Part shown: piece after piece, positions 22,946-36,196 of the stretch
Position numbering within the stretch: position 1 is the stretch's first letter
How the letters are laid out: every line of letters starts with the position of its first letter
NCBI GenBank assembly: GCA_963555705.1
Contig: OY743174.1
Span: 58,302,234-58,366,233, forward strand
Reading direction: 5' to 3'
DNA: 64,000 nucleotides
Source of the DNA: Ligustrum vulgare
Lineage: Eukaryota; Streptophyta; Magnoliopsida; Lamiales; Oleaceae
The notes under the pieces: generated by a model
Told to the model about the DNA's origin: nothing
Databases searched by the model: none
The model's input: only the letters and a program-made list of their open reading frames with translations
Made by a program: the position numbers and the translations under genes

Positions 22946-23257
22946 TAAGGAAGTGGTTTGGTATGAATACAATGTGATTTAACTATTTGCTTAATGTTTA
23001 GTGATTCAATATGAACACATAGTGTGAACACAATTTGATTAATTAATGTTTGATTACAATATGATTAATTATTTATTTAGTTAATAAATGCTTGACTATT
23101 TAAGTTTGTATTTGAATTATTTTCAAACCACTACTATATATATTTACCCAAGTTTATTAAATTTTTAAATTAAATTGTTAAAGTAATTTTTGTAGCAACA
23201 CTTTTCCAGATATATATTTTTTAAATTATTCTTCCTTTTATTTTTGTTAAGAAAAAA
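22892..23257 (+). mobile_element. 5' fragment of a Helitron (family A)
   Basis: Starts A|TCTATATATA, runs through a (TA)n block, then matches the first ~350 bp of the next copy (23258) and of 37364. It is cut off where that next copy begins. Confidence 0.6.
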
Positions 23258-23259
23258 TC

Positions 23260-23291
<32 letters not shown>

Positions 23292-25472
23292 GTAAGGAAG
23301 TGGTTTGGTATGAACACAATGTGGTTTAACTATTTGTTTAATATTTAGTGGTTCAATGTGAACACATAGTGTGAACATAATTTTGTTAATCAATGTTTGA
23401 CTACACTATGATTAATTATTTGATAAATATTTATTTGGTTAATGAATGATTGACTATTTAAGTTTGCATTTGGATTATTTTCAAACCCCTACTATATTTA
23501 TCTAAGTTTATTAAATTTTTAAATTAAATAGTTAAAGTAATTTTTGTAGCAACACTTTTCTAGATGTATATTTTAAAAATTATTCCCCCTTTTATTTTTT
23601 TTAAGTAAAAATTAAAATTATTTCCAAACTTGATGTATATTATTAAAAAATGTTTTGAATTGAATAGTGATTGATGTGATTTTGTATGATTTAAAATGAA
23701 TTTTTTTTTTTGAATTTTTGTGTAGAATACTTTAATATTGAAATGTGTGATTAAAATTGAATATTATAATAAAACTATTTTATTTTTTATTTTTAATGAA
23801 TACCAAATAGGGACTTATTATGTAATGATTAAATCTTTATGTTAACTATATTTGGTTAATAAATGTTTGACTACAATATAATTAACTATATAGTTAATAT
23901 TTAGTGGTTCAGTATGAAAACGGTGTGTTAATATAATGTTGTTAACTATTTGATTAATATTTATTTGGTTAATAAATGTTTGATTGCAATATGGTTAACT
24001 ATTTGGTTAATTCATGGGTTGACTATTTAAATTCACATTTAGATTATATTCGAACTACTACTATATTTACCTAGACTTATTAATTTTTTTAATTTTTAAA
24101 AAATTTATTATTATTTATTTTTTAAATTGAATAGTTAAAGTAATTTTTTTAGCAATAATTGAATGTATATTTTTAAAATTATTTTCCATTTTTTGTAAGT
24201 AAAAATAAAAATTATTTTCAAACTTATTATTTAATGATTAAATATTTATGTTATTTTAATTTATAACTTTTTCACTTAACTTTTTTATAAGATTTTTTTA
24301 CCATTAGTTGTACTTTGTATCATTTTGTAATTAGAAATTTTAATTTTGAACAAATTATTAATTCATGTACGATTATTGTATTTGTATATTATATGTTGTT
24401 TATAATGTATATTTAACACCCTACTATATTTGCCTAGGTTTATTGAATTTTTTTTGTTTATTAATTTATTATTATTTGTTTTTTAAATGAAATAGTTCAT
24501 GTAACTTTTGTTGCAAAAGTTCTTTTTTGTGAGTACAAACGAAAAATATTTTCTAATTTATTATGAAATGATTATATCTTTATATTGTTACAGAATGTTG
24601 ATAATTTAGGATGTGTTTCATTCACTATCATTTGCCTGAAAAATGTCAAATTATGGAAAATGTTTTCACCCTTTTTTATTTGTTTGGCGTTTGATTGAAA
24701 AATTTACCTTGGAAAATATTTTCTAAGGTACAACCAATTAAAGCATATTTAACTCATCTACCTTGAAAATATTTTCTCACCTATTTGGTGAGAAAATATT
24801 TTCCTCAGGTGAAAAACATATCTTTCATCACGTTTGATTACTATTAGAATTTTTTTAATTAAAATAGCTAAATTTTGATTTATTTGCAATGAAAAATAAT
24901 ATCAATCAAATAACAAATTTAGGAAAATTTCCTACTTTTTCACCCGAACTTCCAATTGATATTTTTCAGGAAAATATTTTTTAGGCAAATCAATTCTTAG
25001 AAAATATTTTCTTAACATCCATTTTACATCTTTTCAAACAAACATATGCAAGATTGTCTTTCAAGTTCGAGAGACGACAATTGCAGTTAGTAGCTTCGTA
25101 TGCTGTGAATATCAACAAGAGTCAAGGGAACTTACTTTTTAAAGTTGGTATTTATTAGAAGTAGTCAGTTTTCAGCCGTGGATAGTTGTAATTTGCAGTC
25201 TCTAGAGTGAAAAATCGCAGTGTTTTGAAAATGATCATTTGCGACAAAGATGAAAATAGAACAAACTCAACTACGAATGCAGTTTATATAGAAGTTTTTC
25301 AAAATTTATAGTGGAAATATTGCAACTCTATTAATTACAGTATCATTTTATTATTTTTCTATCTTTTTCATCATACACATGTTTAACATATAATTAAAAA
25401 AAATTAGAAAATATTGAAGTCTCAATTATATGGTTCGACATGATGCCGTTCATCTCACGGGTGAAACACTAG
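23258..25472 (+). mobile_element. Helitron, family A copy 1 (2.2 kb)
   Basis: Starts A|TCTATATATAT (23258) and ends ...CATCTCACGGGTGAAACACTAG|T (CTAG at 25469-25472), with the degenerate terminal hairpin expected before CTAG. It is homologous along its length to the copy at 37364-39384. A relic of the PIF1-type helicase lies just before the end (about 25060-25310). Helitrons move by rolling circle and insert between A and T without target duplication. Confidence 0.75.
25060..25310 (+). pseudogene. Helitron PIF1-like helicase C-terminus, decayed
   Basis: Reads FKFERRQLQLVASYAVNINK SQG, then after stops AVSRVKNRSVLKMIICDKDE and AVYIEVFQNL to the stop at 25310. The INKSQG and VSRV...L...CDKD motifs are the last helicase motifs of Helitron Rep-helicase proteins. 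Several stops interrupt it. Confidence 0.8.
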
Positions 25473-26699
25473 TTATATATAAAGAGAGAATAGTGGATTA
25501 GTGTGAATGCAAAGTGGATTAGTGTGAATGCAAAATTTGGATAGATGTGAATGCATTTATTGTCTATAAGTACTAATATTATTTTATAGTAAATACTAAA
25601 CAATGATTAATATTTTTTTAATAATTTCTAATTTTAATAATTGTGCAAAGATTATATGATATAATAATTTCTTGATCTTTAATGTTGTTCAATTGTCGTA
25701 TATTTGATGAGTTAAGATTAAACACATATTTATAGTTTATTGTGATTTTTGAACGAAAATTAAGAAAAAGTTAAAAATGTGAGGCAAATGCAGAAATTAT
25801 AATAAATATATTATATCTTGAACAATCTCAATGTTTGTACTCATAATATTACATTTCATATGATATCTATCTATATCTATATCTATATCTATGTCTATCC
25901 ATATCTTAATCTTTATCTTAATCTTTATCTTTATTTATATAATATATAAAAGTAGCTGAGTTTTGGAGGGAAAACTCAACTTTTATTGTGTTCACACTCC
26001 AAAATTCAGCTTTTATTGTGTTCACACTGCTACTTCCACTTAAGTATTTTTATAAAGAATTTTTTTTCACTTATATATATTTGGTTATTTGTGTTTAAAA
26101 CTCTCTTTTCATAAAATTATTCTAATCATTTAATGTTTTGAATCTTACAAATAAGTATTTGTATGTACTCATACAAATTCAATGCAAAATTTTGAGTTCA
26201 AAATTATATCGAAATTGTATTACGCATCTAATACTAAATAAATATTATCATATAAAACTTTTTATAAATAATCTTATTTTTTTAATTATTTAGTACATCT
26301 AAAAATTCGAGCTCCTTTGTATTGCGTTCTATTAAATTAATTAGTATTTTTATAGAAAGTTACTTTTAATACGTAAATAATTTTTTTATAATAATGTGAT
26401 ATTTTATTGGTCTCAATCTTATGGATGAATAATCTTGATTCCTTAATTTTGATTTGTTGACAATAAAAAGTGTGTTGCATTTTTTTAATTGAACGTTTGC
26501 CTTTATTTTTACTTTTTTTTTTTTTTTTTAAATTTGGCTGGTTGACTGTTTGTAATCACGGTTTTGACAATTGAAACCTAAACCAAATCGTTTAAGGCGG
26601 TTTGGAATTTCTCCAAACCGAACTGAACTAAACCAAACCATTTGTTGCGTTTAATTCGATTTCACAGTTTATTTGTTCACCACTACTTTGTTGTATACA

Positions 26700-28370
26700 A
26701 GAGAAAGTGAAGATTCCTCTTATGGAAGATCATCCGCTTATTTTGAAAATTTTGTTATATGGTAGGGACGATAGGATTGAGAATTTCGTTGAGAACATTT
26801 GTACATATAATATGATGTTTTCGTTCACTTCTATGTAGGGCTGGGCAAAAACCGACCCAACCCGCCGAACCCGCCCAAACCGACCCAACCCGATCGGTTT
26901 GGGTCGGTTTTTCATGAAAATTGGGTTGGGTTGGGTTTTTTTTTAAAAAAAAATTTCGGGTTGGGTCGGGTTGCGGGTTGGGCCAAAAAAAAACGACGTT
27001 TTTTTTTTTTTTTTTTTTTTAAAGTAATGAAACTTGACTTATTTAAATATTGATTGAACATATTTTAATTTTATTAGGAAGTGTTCAATTTATTGTATTT
27101 TTGGTTATTGTAGTGTACATAATTGATTTGAATTAAAGATAGATTCATGAGTTTTTTTTTTTTTTCAAAAATTTTACTAATTGGGCCAAAGCCCAAACCG
27201 ACCAACCCGACCCAACCCGACCGAAATTTGGTGGGTTGGGTTGGGTTGGGTTTGAATTCGTAATTGGGTTGGGTTGGGTTGATTTTTTATCAACCCGACC
27301 GTGGTGGGTTGGGTTCGGGTTGGACAAAAAACCGACCCAACCCGACCGACGCCCACCCCTACTTCTATGGGGGGATTAGATAATGGGCTAAATGATGGTG
27401 GAGGGTCTTCAGTCTTCAGATTACACGGTCAAAATTGCCATAAGATTGGGAGTCTGTTGCCTGATGATGGTTTAGCTTTACAATTTGCTCGCTTTACATT
27501 GTTGACAATGTGAATGAGGTTGAAAGCAGAAAAAGTGTCATGGGGTACGTATTATGTATTTATTGCTTTTATATTTATATTGTTTACAGATAATCTAGTC
27601 TGAAATTTAATTTATGTCTTTTAATGTCCCTTGATAGGAGTAAATCATGCGATTCAATGTTGCATGATTGTATAGCTTTTTATTTGAAAAATATGCTAGA
27701 CAAATACAACAAATTGTTAAAGCAATTTAGGTCGGTTTGAGAAAAGATGATTGAGGAAAACATTTCAAATGTAAGACTTATACTTATTGGTTGGCGGGTG
27801 ACCGGTGATAGCCAATATGATTTTCCTATTGTCGATGAAATTACCGAATTGATTGTCGGTAGATTTTGATGCATGACTTGGACACAGGGATATCTTTATT
27901 GCACCATGTGGTGGACCGTTGCATCGGATAAGTGAAGGATACAAGTTCTTTTTGAGAAATATTGATCATACACAGGGGTTGTGCAATGGAACAAGGTTGA
28001 TAGTTACAAAACTTGGCGACCATGTTCTAGAAGGTCAAATTCTTTCTAGCATCAATGCAGGACACAATTTCTTTATTCCAATGATATCGTTGAGTCCTTC
28101 TGATTTTAGAAAACCAAATAGATTTCCAAGACGACATTTTCCATTGATGACGTCCTATGCCATTATTATCAATAAGAGTCGGGGACAATCACGTTCGCAT
28201 GTGAGACTTCTTCTTAAATGGCTGGTGTTTACACATGGACAACTTTATGTTGCGATTTCTAGGTGACAAATCGTTCCGAATTAAAGATGTTGATTTGTAA
28301 TAAGAATGGAAGATCAACAAAATTAACAAACAATGTTATGTACAAAGAAGTATTCCAAAATTTGTAGTCA
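26700..28370 (+). pseudogene. Helitron Rep-helicase protein, internally deleted
   Basis: Before the hAT insertion the frame reads RIENFVENICTYNMMFSFTSM; it continues after 27369 with GLDNGLNDGGG, FRLHGQNCHKIGSLLPDDG and (shifted) YIVDNVNEVESR, all from the Helitron-like N-terminal domain. Next come NVRLILIGWRVTGDSQYDFP and GPLHRISE (N-terminal region). From about 27936 it jumps to the helicase C-terminus: FFLRNIDHTQGLCNGTRLIV, FPLMTSYAIIINKSRGQS and GQLYVAISR. The HUH nuclease and helicase motifs I-IV are missing, so it is an internally deleted relic with shifts. Confidence 0.85.
26836..27361. mobile_element. hAT-type non-autonomous element, 526 bp, 8-bp TSD
   Basis: Ends TAGGGCTGGGCAAAAACCGA and CGCCCACCCCTA with near-perfect terminal inversion. 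CTTCTATG is duplicated exactly at 26828-26835 and 27362-27369. The interior is dominated by GGGTTGGGTCGGGTT-type repeats. It splits the Helitron Rep sequence precisely within the FTSMG motif, so it landed after the Helitron. Confidence 0.92.
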
Positions 28371-28503
28371 TATGAAACCAATAAATGATGATATCTCTTA
28401 TTTGCAAAATTTATTTATTTTATCTGAATGATTCATCTAATTTCACATTGAATTGTCTTTATCAATACGTTTCTTCCCGTGCATCGCACGGGTGATTCAC
28501 TAG

Positions 28504-30557
28504 TATATATAAAAGTAGAAGTGAAGAGAGAGAGTCATTTTGGAGGGAAATTTGCATTTAATGATTATCTCTCCTCAATTCTACTTATATATATATATAT
28601 AAATAAATAAATAAAAGATAAAGACTTTTGTAGGAAAATTTATTATTTATTACATATTTAATAAGAGTTATAATAAATATATTATGTATAAATGTATTAC
28701 ATTGGAAATGAAAAAATTAGATTAATATATTTGAACATAAATAAATGTGATATCTATTTAATTGTGTTATGTAGGAAATGAAAAAATTGTATTAATATAT
28801 TTGAACATAAATAAATGTCATACCTATATAAATGTGTTATATTGAAAATGAAAATTTTGGATTAATATATTTGAAAATAAATAAATACATGCTATATAAA
28901 TTTGCTAACATAGAAATTAAAAATTTGAATTAATATATTTTGAAAATAAATGAATAAAATAAATATAGAAAAGATAAAGATTTTGTAGGAAAATTTATTA
29001 TTTATTACATATTTAGTAATAGTTGTAGTAAATGTAATATTTGTAAATGCGTTACACTGGAAATGAAAAAATTAGATTAATATATTTAATTATAAATAAT
29101 GTGATATCTATGTAAATGTGTTATGTAGGAAATGAACATAAATAAATGTGATATCTATTTAAATGTGTTATATAGAAAATGAAAAAATTGTATTAATATA
29201 CTTGAATATAAATAAATGTCATATCTATGTAAATGTGTTATATTGAAAATGAAAATTTTGGATTAATATATTTGAAAATAAATAAATAAATACGTGCTAT
29301 ATAAATTTGTTAAGTTAAAAATGAAAATTTGAATTAATATATTTTGAAAATAAATAAATAAAATCATTGAAATTTTACTTCCTAATATGTCAATAAATGA
29401 GTAGGTTCTTCAATAAGCATATTACAAAAATAATTAATTATTTGCTATCAACCTTTTACAGCCAATGATAAGTTGGTAGAAAATTTAATCCTTTCATCAT
29501 TTTGACAAAAATTGGTATGTTTAAAAATTAAGGAAAAATAAAATATATGTAAGCAACATATTAAAAAATAAAGTTAATTAAAAATTATAACATATTAAAA
29601 GAAAAATAGGTGATAAGGTGGGCAAATTTTCAGAGAAAAACGTAAATAAAAGTCAAAAGAAATTTAATATAAAAAATTTAATTAAATGTCAAACTTTGAA
29701 TGGTGCAGTATACTGTGTGCGCACCATTTTTTATTTTGATTATTTTTGTTTTTTTGTTTTTTTTTAAATTTTAAACTCAATGACATGTGTTATGGAGGAA
29801 ATGAAAAAATTGGATTAATGTATTTTAAAATAAATAAATATATGCTATATAAATTTGTTAAGTTAGAAATTTAAAAATTGAATTAATATATTTTGAAAAT
29901 AAATAAATAAAATCATTGAAATTTTACTTCCTAATATGTCAATAAATGAGTAGAATCTTCAATACGCATGTTACAAAAATAATTAATTATTTTCTATCAA
30001 TTTTTTAACCACACATATTTTTCTCTCCAATTTTCAGCCATTATTTTTTACCTCAAAATCATTTATATAGGTTTATAAATCAAACAGTATTACCAAACGG
30101 AGGCTTAATCTTTACATCATTTTGACAAAAATTGACATGTTTAAAAAATAAGGAAAAATAAAATATATTAATTAATATATTGGATTTCAAATAAAATATA
30201 TGTGAGTAACACATTAAAAAATATAGTTAATAAAAAATTATAACATATTAAAAAGGAAATTGGTGATGAGGTGGAAAAATTTTAAGAGAAAAATGTAATT
30301 AAAAATCAAAAGAATTTTATATAAAAAATTTATAAGTGCCAAATTTTGAGTGGTTCGGTATACTTAGTATACATGTAACATTTTTTTTATTTTGATTAGT
30401 TTTGTCTTTTTTAAAGTTTCAAATTCAACAATATTTTGTATTGAAACTTTATTTGATTTATGTTTTTTTTTATTTGATATGATTATATAATCAAGATATT
30501 TTCAAAATTATGATATAAAAATTATATATTCCGTGCATCGCACGGGTAGACAACTAG
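28504..30557 (+). mobile_element. Helitron-like unit, family B copy 1
   Basis: Begins directly after the previous CTAG with TATATATAAAAGTAGAAG and ends ...CCGTGCATCGCACGGGTAGACAACTAG (30554-30557). Near its start is an inverted pair (GAGAGAGTCATTTTGGAGGG ... ATGATTATCTCTCCTC). It contains 60-80-bp tandem units at 28680-29350 and two copies of a CCTAATATGTCAATAAATGA block. No coding sequence. Confidence 0.6.
28680..29350. repeat. AT-rich tandem units of ~60-80 bp inside family B Helitrons
   Basis: The motif AATGAAAAAATTGGATTAAT followed by ATATTTGAACATAAATAAATG and a TATCTATNTAAATGTGTTA link repeats many times with small changes. The same units occur at 30560-30860, 31740-32060 and 32490-32650. 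Confidence 0.8.
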
Positions 30558-31402
30558 ATTAATATATTTGAACATAATTAATGTGATATTTATGTAAATG
30601 TGTTTTGTAGGAAATGAAAAAATTGAGTTAATATATTTTAACATAAATAAATATAATATCTATGTAAATATGTTATTTTATTTATGAAATCAAAAAATTG
30701 TATTAATATATTTGAACATAAATAAATGTCATATCTATGTAAATATGTTAAATTGAAATTGAAAATTTTGGATTAATATATTTGAAAATAAAAAATTTAT
30801 GCAATATAAATTTGTTGAGTTAAAAATGAAGATTTTGAATCAATATATTTTGAAAATAAATAAATAAAATCATTGAAGTTTTACTTCCTAATATGTCAAT
30901 AAATGAGTAGGTTTTTCAATAAGCATATCACAAAAATTATTACCAAATGGAGGCTTAATTATTTCATTATTTTGATAAAAATGACATCTTTAAAAAATAA
31001 GGAAAAATAAAATATATTAATTAATATATTGAATTTCAAATAAAATATATCTAAGTAACACATTAAAAAATATAGTTAATAATAAATTATAACTTATTAA
31101 AAGGGAAATAGATGATGAAGTGAGCAAATTTTCAGAGAAAAATGTAAATAAAAGTTTTAAAAAAAATTATATAAAAAATTTAAATGAATGTCAAATTTTG
31201 AGTGGCGCGGTATACTAAATGTACATGTAACATTTTTTATTTTGAATAGTTTTTATCTTTTTTAAAGTTTCAAATTCAATAACATTTTGTATTGAAATTT
31301 CATTTAAATTATGTTTTTTATTTGATATGATTGAATCAAAATGTTTTTAAAATTATGATTTAAAAATTATATATTCCGTGCATCGCACGGGTAGACAACT
31401 AG
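30558..31402 (+). mobile_element. Helitron-like unit, family B copy 2
   Basis: Same repeat units and same end sequence as the previous block, closing with CTAG at 31399-31402 before T. It starts inside the tandem units rather than with a TC end, so it looks like a partial copy. Confidence 0.6.
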
Positions 31403-33332
31403 TATATATAAAAGTAGAAGTGAGCAGAGAGAGTCATTTTGGAGGGAAAATTGCATTTAATGACTCTCTCTCCTCACTTCTATATTTATATATAAAAATA
31501 AATAAATAAAAGATAAAGATTTTGTGTACTTCTAGAAATAAATTTTTAATTGACATTTTGAAGTAACATTGTGACATGATGCACATACATTGGGTGATGA
31601 AAAACTAAGTAGTGGGGTAGTTATTTATACCATCCAATATATTTTTGGCATGTCACAATGTCAATTAAAAACGTCCCTCTAGAATTATTCAAAGATTTTT
31701 GTAGGAAAAATTATTATTTATTACATATTTAGTAAGAATTGTAATAAATGTACTATGTGAAAATGTGTAACAATGAAAATTTGAAAAAATTAGATTAATA
31801 TATTTGAACATAAATAATGATATCTATATAAATGTGTTATGTAGAAAATGAAAAAATTGGATTAATATATTTGAACATAAATAAATGTGATATCTATTTA
31901 AATGTGTTACATAGGAAATAAAAAAATTGTATTAATATATTTGAACATAAATAAATATCATATCTATGTAAATGTGTTCCATTGAAAATGAAAATATTGG
32001 ATTAACATATATATGTAAATAAATAAATACATGATATATAAATTTATTTAAGTTTGAAATGAAAATTTTAAATCAATATATTTTAAAAATAAATAAATAA
32101 AATTATTGAAATTTTACTTCATAATATGTCAATAAATGAGTAGGTTCTTCAACAACCATATTAAAAAAATAATTAATTATTTGCTCTCAACCTTTTACCA
32201 CCAATGATAAATTGATAAAAAATTTAATCATTTTATCATTTTGACAAAAATTGGTATGTTTAAAAAATAAGGAAAAATAATAAAGTTAATTAAAAATTAT
32301 AACATATTAAAAGGAAAATAGGTGATAAGGTGGGCAAATTTTTTGAGAAAAAATGTAAATAAAAGTTAAAAGAAATTTTATATAAAAAATTAATTAAGTG
32401 CCAAATTTTGAATGGCGCGGTACACCGAGTGTACATGCAGAATTTTCTATTTTGATTAATTTTTTAAAAAAAGTTTCAAATTCAATAACATGTGTTATGT
32501 AGGAAATGAAAAAATTGGATTAATATATTTGAATATAAATAAATGTCATATCATTTCTATGTAAATGTGTTACATTGAAAATGAATAACTTGGATTAATA
32601 TATTTTAAAATAAATAAATATATGATATATATAAATTTGTTAAGTTAGAAATGAAAAAAATTGAATTAATATATTTTGAAAATAAATAAATAGAATTATT
32701 AAAATTTTACTTTCTATTATATCAATAAATGAGTAGGCTCTTCAATACGCATGTTAAAAAAATAATTAATTATTTTCTATCAACTTTTTAACCATACGTA
32801 TTTTCTTTCTCCAATTTTTAGCAACTACTTTTTACTTCAAAATCATAAATAAACAAGTTTATAAACTAAAAATTACCAAACGGAGGCTTTATCATTTCAC
32901 AATTTTGACAACAATTGACAAGTTTAAAAAATAAGGAAAAATAAAATATATTAATTAATATATTGGATTTCAAATAAAATATATGTAAGCAACACATTAA
33001 AAAAATATAGTTAATAAAAAATTATAACATATTAAAGGAAAATAGGTGATGAGGTGGGCAAATTTTCAGAAAAAAACGTAATTAAAAGTAAAAAAAAAAT
33101 TATATAAAAAATTTAAACGAGTGTCAAATTTTGAATGGCGTGGTATACTTAGTGTACAGGTATCATTTTTTATTTTGAATATTTTTGTTTTTTTAAAGTT
33201 TAAAATTGAATAACATTTTTTATTGAAATTATTTTAAATTATATTTTTTATTTGATATGATTGAATCAAGATATTTTCAAACTTATGATTTAAATATTAT
33301 ATATTCTGTGCATCGCACGGGTAATCAACTAG
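31403..33332 (+). mobile_element. Helitron-like unit, family B copy 3
   Basis: Begins like copy 1 (TATATATAAAAGTAGAAGTG), carries the same tandem units, and ends ...TCTGTGCATCGCACGGGTAATCAACTAG (33329-33332) before T. A Mutator-type MITE is nested near its left end. Confidence 0.65.
31524..31690. mobile_element. Mutator-type MITE, 167 bp, 9-bp TSD
   Basis: The arms ...TAAATTTTTAATTGACAT and ATGTCAATTAAAAACGT... are inverted over most of the length. AAAGATTTT is duplicated at 31515-31523 and 31691-31699, a 9-bp duplication as in Mutator elements. The uninterrupted sequence is seen in copy 1 near 28618. A relative is at 49250. Confidence 0.8.
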
Positions 33333-33830
33333 TATATCTAATAACAATATAGCCGTCACATAAATCCGCACATAGTTTCCCGCCATTTTTACCTGCTATT
33401 TTAGGAAACATTGTAATTTTATTAATTATTTTAATAATTAAATTAGGAAACCTCAATTAATGCAAAATTAATTATATGTGACATATAATAAATGACTTAT
33501 TGATTTGTAAAAATAAAAAAATCTATAAAAATGTCAAATTGTATATTATTTTTATTCTTTTGATAATTATTGTAATATTTTGAAGTCAAAAAATATGCAA
33601 TATAGGTATTAAATTCAAAATCTTAACGAGAAGTTCAATACAAGTTAATAAATAAGAGCAAACTCTAAATATATCATTCATAAAATTGTCTCAAATAATA
33701 AAGGTAAAAGTTTTACTTATACTTTTTACTTTTTAAAATATCCAATCTTTTTAATTTATCTCATTTAAGTCATAAAATGATATCTATCATTTCTTACCTA
33801 AATTAGTCATTTTAATTTCTACAACTTTAG
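33333..33830. other. AT-rich spacer, no gene
   Basis: Only AT-rich sequence between the Helitron end and the solo LTR. Confidence 0.3.
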
Positions 33831-34750
33831 TGATGTGATCTGGACCAGGCATCGAAGGACAAAGTTGAGCCATCGGCAATATGATAGTGATCTACGTGCA
33901 AAACGGAGCAAGTTCCGTGTTGGTGTCGAGCCGAGAAGGCGAAAGGATCGAGCCGAGGCAGGAAATCAAACAATAAGGCAGAACGTGATTCACGGCCGTA
34001 ACCTTCATTTTTACGGCCGTAACATTCTTCAGGCAAAAACAGGCAGAACGCTTATTACGGCCGTAAGATATTCCTCACGGCCGTAAAACTGAAATTGAAA
34101 TCTTTTACGGCCGTAACATATTGATCACGACCGTAACACCTAATTGAAATTTGAGACAGAATGTTCATTACGACCGTAAGCTATATATTCACGGCCGTAA
34201 TTCAGCATTCCAGATTTTCCAGAATTTTACCAATTATTTTGTTTCCTTTTATTATTTTAGGTTATTTTCCTATTTTAGAATTTTAGTCTAGTTAGAATTC
34301 TATTTTAAGTAAATTAGATGCTAGGATATTTTGCTTATTTATATTCTTTCCAATTCATTGTAAAGAAGTTTGAGTTGATTAATAAAATTTGTGAGAGGAT
34401 TCTCCAAAATTGAGAGGTTGAATTTATTCCCTTTTTCTTGAACTTATCAAAGATCCGATTTTTGTGGCGTTCTTCCAGCAAACTTATCAAATATTCGCAA
34501 GAATATTTGTGGCGTTTCCAAATTCGATACTTATCAAGGAAATTGACAAGTCCTTGTGGCGTTCACGAATCTTGGTTTTTCAATCCGCATCGCCATAAAT
34601 TGCGTCGTGATTTTCGGGTCAAGGCTTTACCGTCGTTCTATCCTTATTTTTCGTTGTTTGTCTTGTGTCGATCTGATCTAGATCTATCCTAGGATTTTAA
34701 ATATCGTTATTCCGCGTTTTCGACGAGATTCTCCGACTGGGATCTCATCA
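33831..34750 (+). repeat. Solo LTR of the gag-only element family, 920 bp
   Basis: Starts TGATGTGATC (33831), ends GATCTCATCA (34750), and matches the LTRs at 6977-7851 and 10252-10825 in the opposite orientation. Flanks TTTAG and TCTAG form a 5-bp duplication with one mismatch. Its palindrome array is at 33995-34205. It is more diverged than the two LTRs of the internal element, so it is older. Confidence 0.9.
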
Positions 34751-35612
34751 TCTAGGTTTCGATAAACTCTTTGGTACTTTTGAAATTAATTTTATAAATT
34801 TACTCATTTTGTTCATTTATCTATTTTTTAATTTTTATAAATTTAAAATAACATCAATTTGTAAAATATATACTACAGACTTTAACAATTAATTCATTGA
34901 ATAGAAAATAAAAATATGAGGTTTTATCAAACTTATTTTATTTAAAAATAAAATATGGTCAATATAGTTATTAACATGCACAAAAAATAATTTGTGTGTG
35001 TGTTTAATATGACCTTTTTTAATACTTGATGAAAAATAAAATCTTACGTTGTATTTGAAACCATTGAATAGGAGTTAGTTTGATATAAACTATAGAAATA
35101 GTTTTAAATATGTGATTGAAAGTAAAAGAATGTAGTATAAAAAATAAAATAATTGTCAAATCAATCAATTGAGTTGTTAAAAATTGATTTTCTTTTTTTA
35201 GAATGTGTGGTTAAAAAGTAGTATGTGCAATTGTGAAAAATTAGTTTTAAATCATATGTGGTTGTGAATGAACATTAAAAAAAAATATTTTTGAATAATC
35301 AATTCTATATGAATAAATAAACTAAGAAAACTAGAGAATGAACAATTGATTGTTAAAAAAAATACAATTCATAACTTTATTTTTTTTCTTATTTTTTTAT
35401 TTTATTTTTTGATATTTTGATTGTATATTGAATATACAATTTATTTATTAAAGTAAGAAATCTTATAGGGAAAAATGAAATTACAAAGTATTCAAAATTT
35501 GTGTATGCAAGTTGTTATTATTATTTTTTTATTGTGTTATTTTTATCGGTCATTGTACACCTTATTCATTAAATATTATTTATTCCGTGCATCGCACGGG
35601 TGCGATTACTAG
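34751..35612 (+). mobile_element. AT-rich block ending in a Helitron 3' terminus
   Basis: The end ...TTCCGTGCATCGCACGGGTGCGATTACTAG (CTAG 35609-35612, before T) is a perfect terminal hairpin. Its 5' end was not found and may lie left of the solo LTR, near 33333. No coding sequence. Confidence 0.5.
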
Positions 35613-36196
35613 TACTATATATAAAGGGAGAATAGTGGATTAATGTGAATGCAAATTTTGGATGTGTGAATGCATTTATTGCCTATAAGTGCTAATATTA
35701 TTTTGTAGTAAATACTAAACAATGTTAATATTTTTTTAATAATTTTTAATTTTAATAATTGTGCAAAGATTAAATGATATAATAATTTCTTAATCTTCAA
35801 TGTTGTTCAATTGTTGTATATTTGACGAGTTACGATTAAACACATATTTATAATTTATTGTGATTTTTGAACGAAATTTGAGAAAAAGTTAAGTATATGA
35901 GGCAAATGCAAAAATTAGAATAAATATATTTATATTTTGAACAATCATCAATGTTTGTGCTCATAATATTACATCTAATATGATATACAATTAAAAACTA
36001 CAGAATTTGCATTTAGCATTCAATGAAGTTTGCGATAATTTAGATTATTTATGTTATTTTTAAATATTAATAATTGTTGTAACAAAAAATTATTTTTGTA
36101 TCTTTTGTATTTGTGTTGATTATGTATAATCATTAAATTTTATGAATGCTTATATATATTGCGGATAGCAATTTCAGTTCATCGCACTGGTGGAAA
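35613..36196 (+). mobile_element. Helitron-like unit, family C, degenerate end
   Basis: Starts TACTATATATAAAGGGAGAA, like the block at 25476. It ends at a degenerate terminus (TTCATCGCACTGGTGGAAA) just before the next start. The second half recurs at 39700-39960. Confidence 0.5.

Larger units (their letters stand above)
25473..28503 (+). mobile_element. Helitron with Rep/helicase relic (right end exact)
   Basis: The 3' end is textbook: hairpin CCCGTGC-ATC-GCACGGG (28476-28492) and CTAG at 28500-28503 before T. The 5' end is unclear; a block like the start of the 35.6 kb copy lies at 25476, and a (TATCTA)n run with a TC...ATATATAAAAGTAG start lies at about 25866-25960. It carries Rep N-terminal and helicase C-terminal pieces (26700-28370) and a nested hAT element. 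Confidence 0.75.

Noticed and set aside
26730..27513. Pro/Asn/Thr-rich small frames
   Set aside because: Products of GGGTTGGG repeats in the hAT element; the part beyond 27370 belongs to the Helitron Rep relic.
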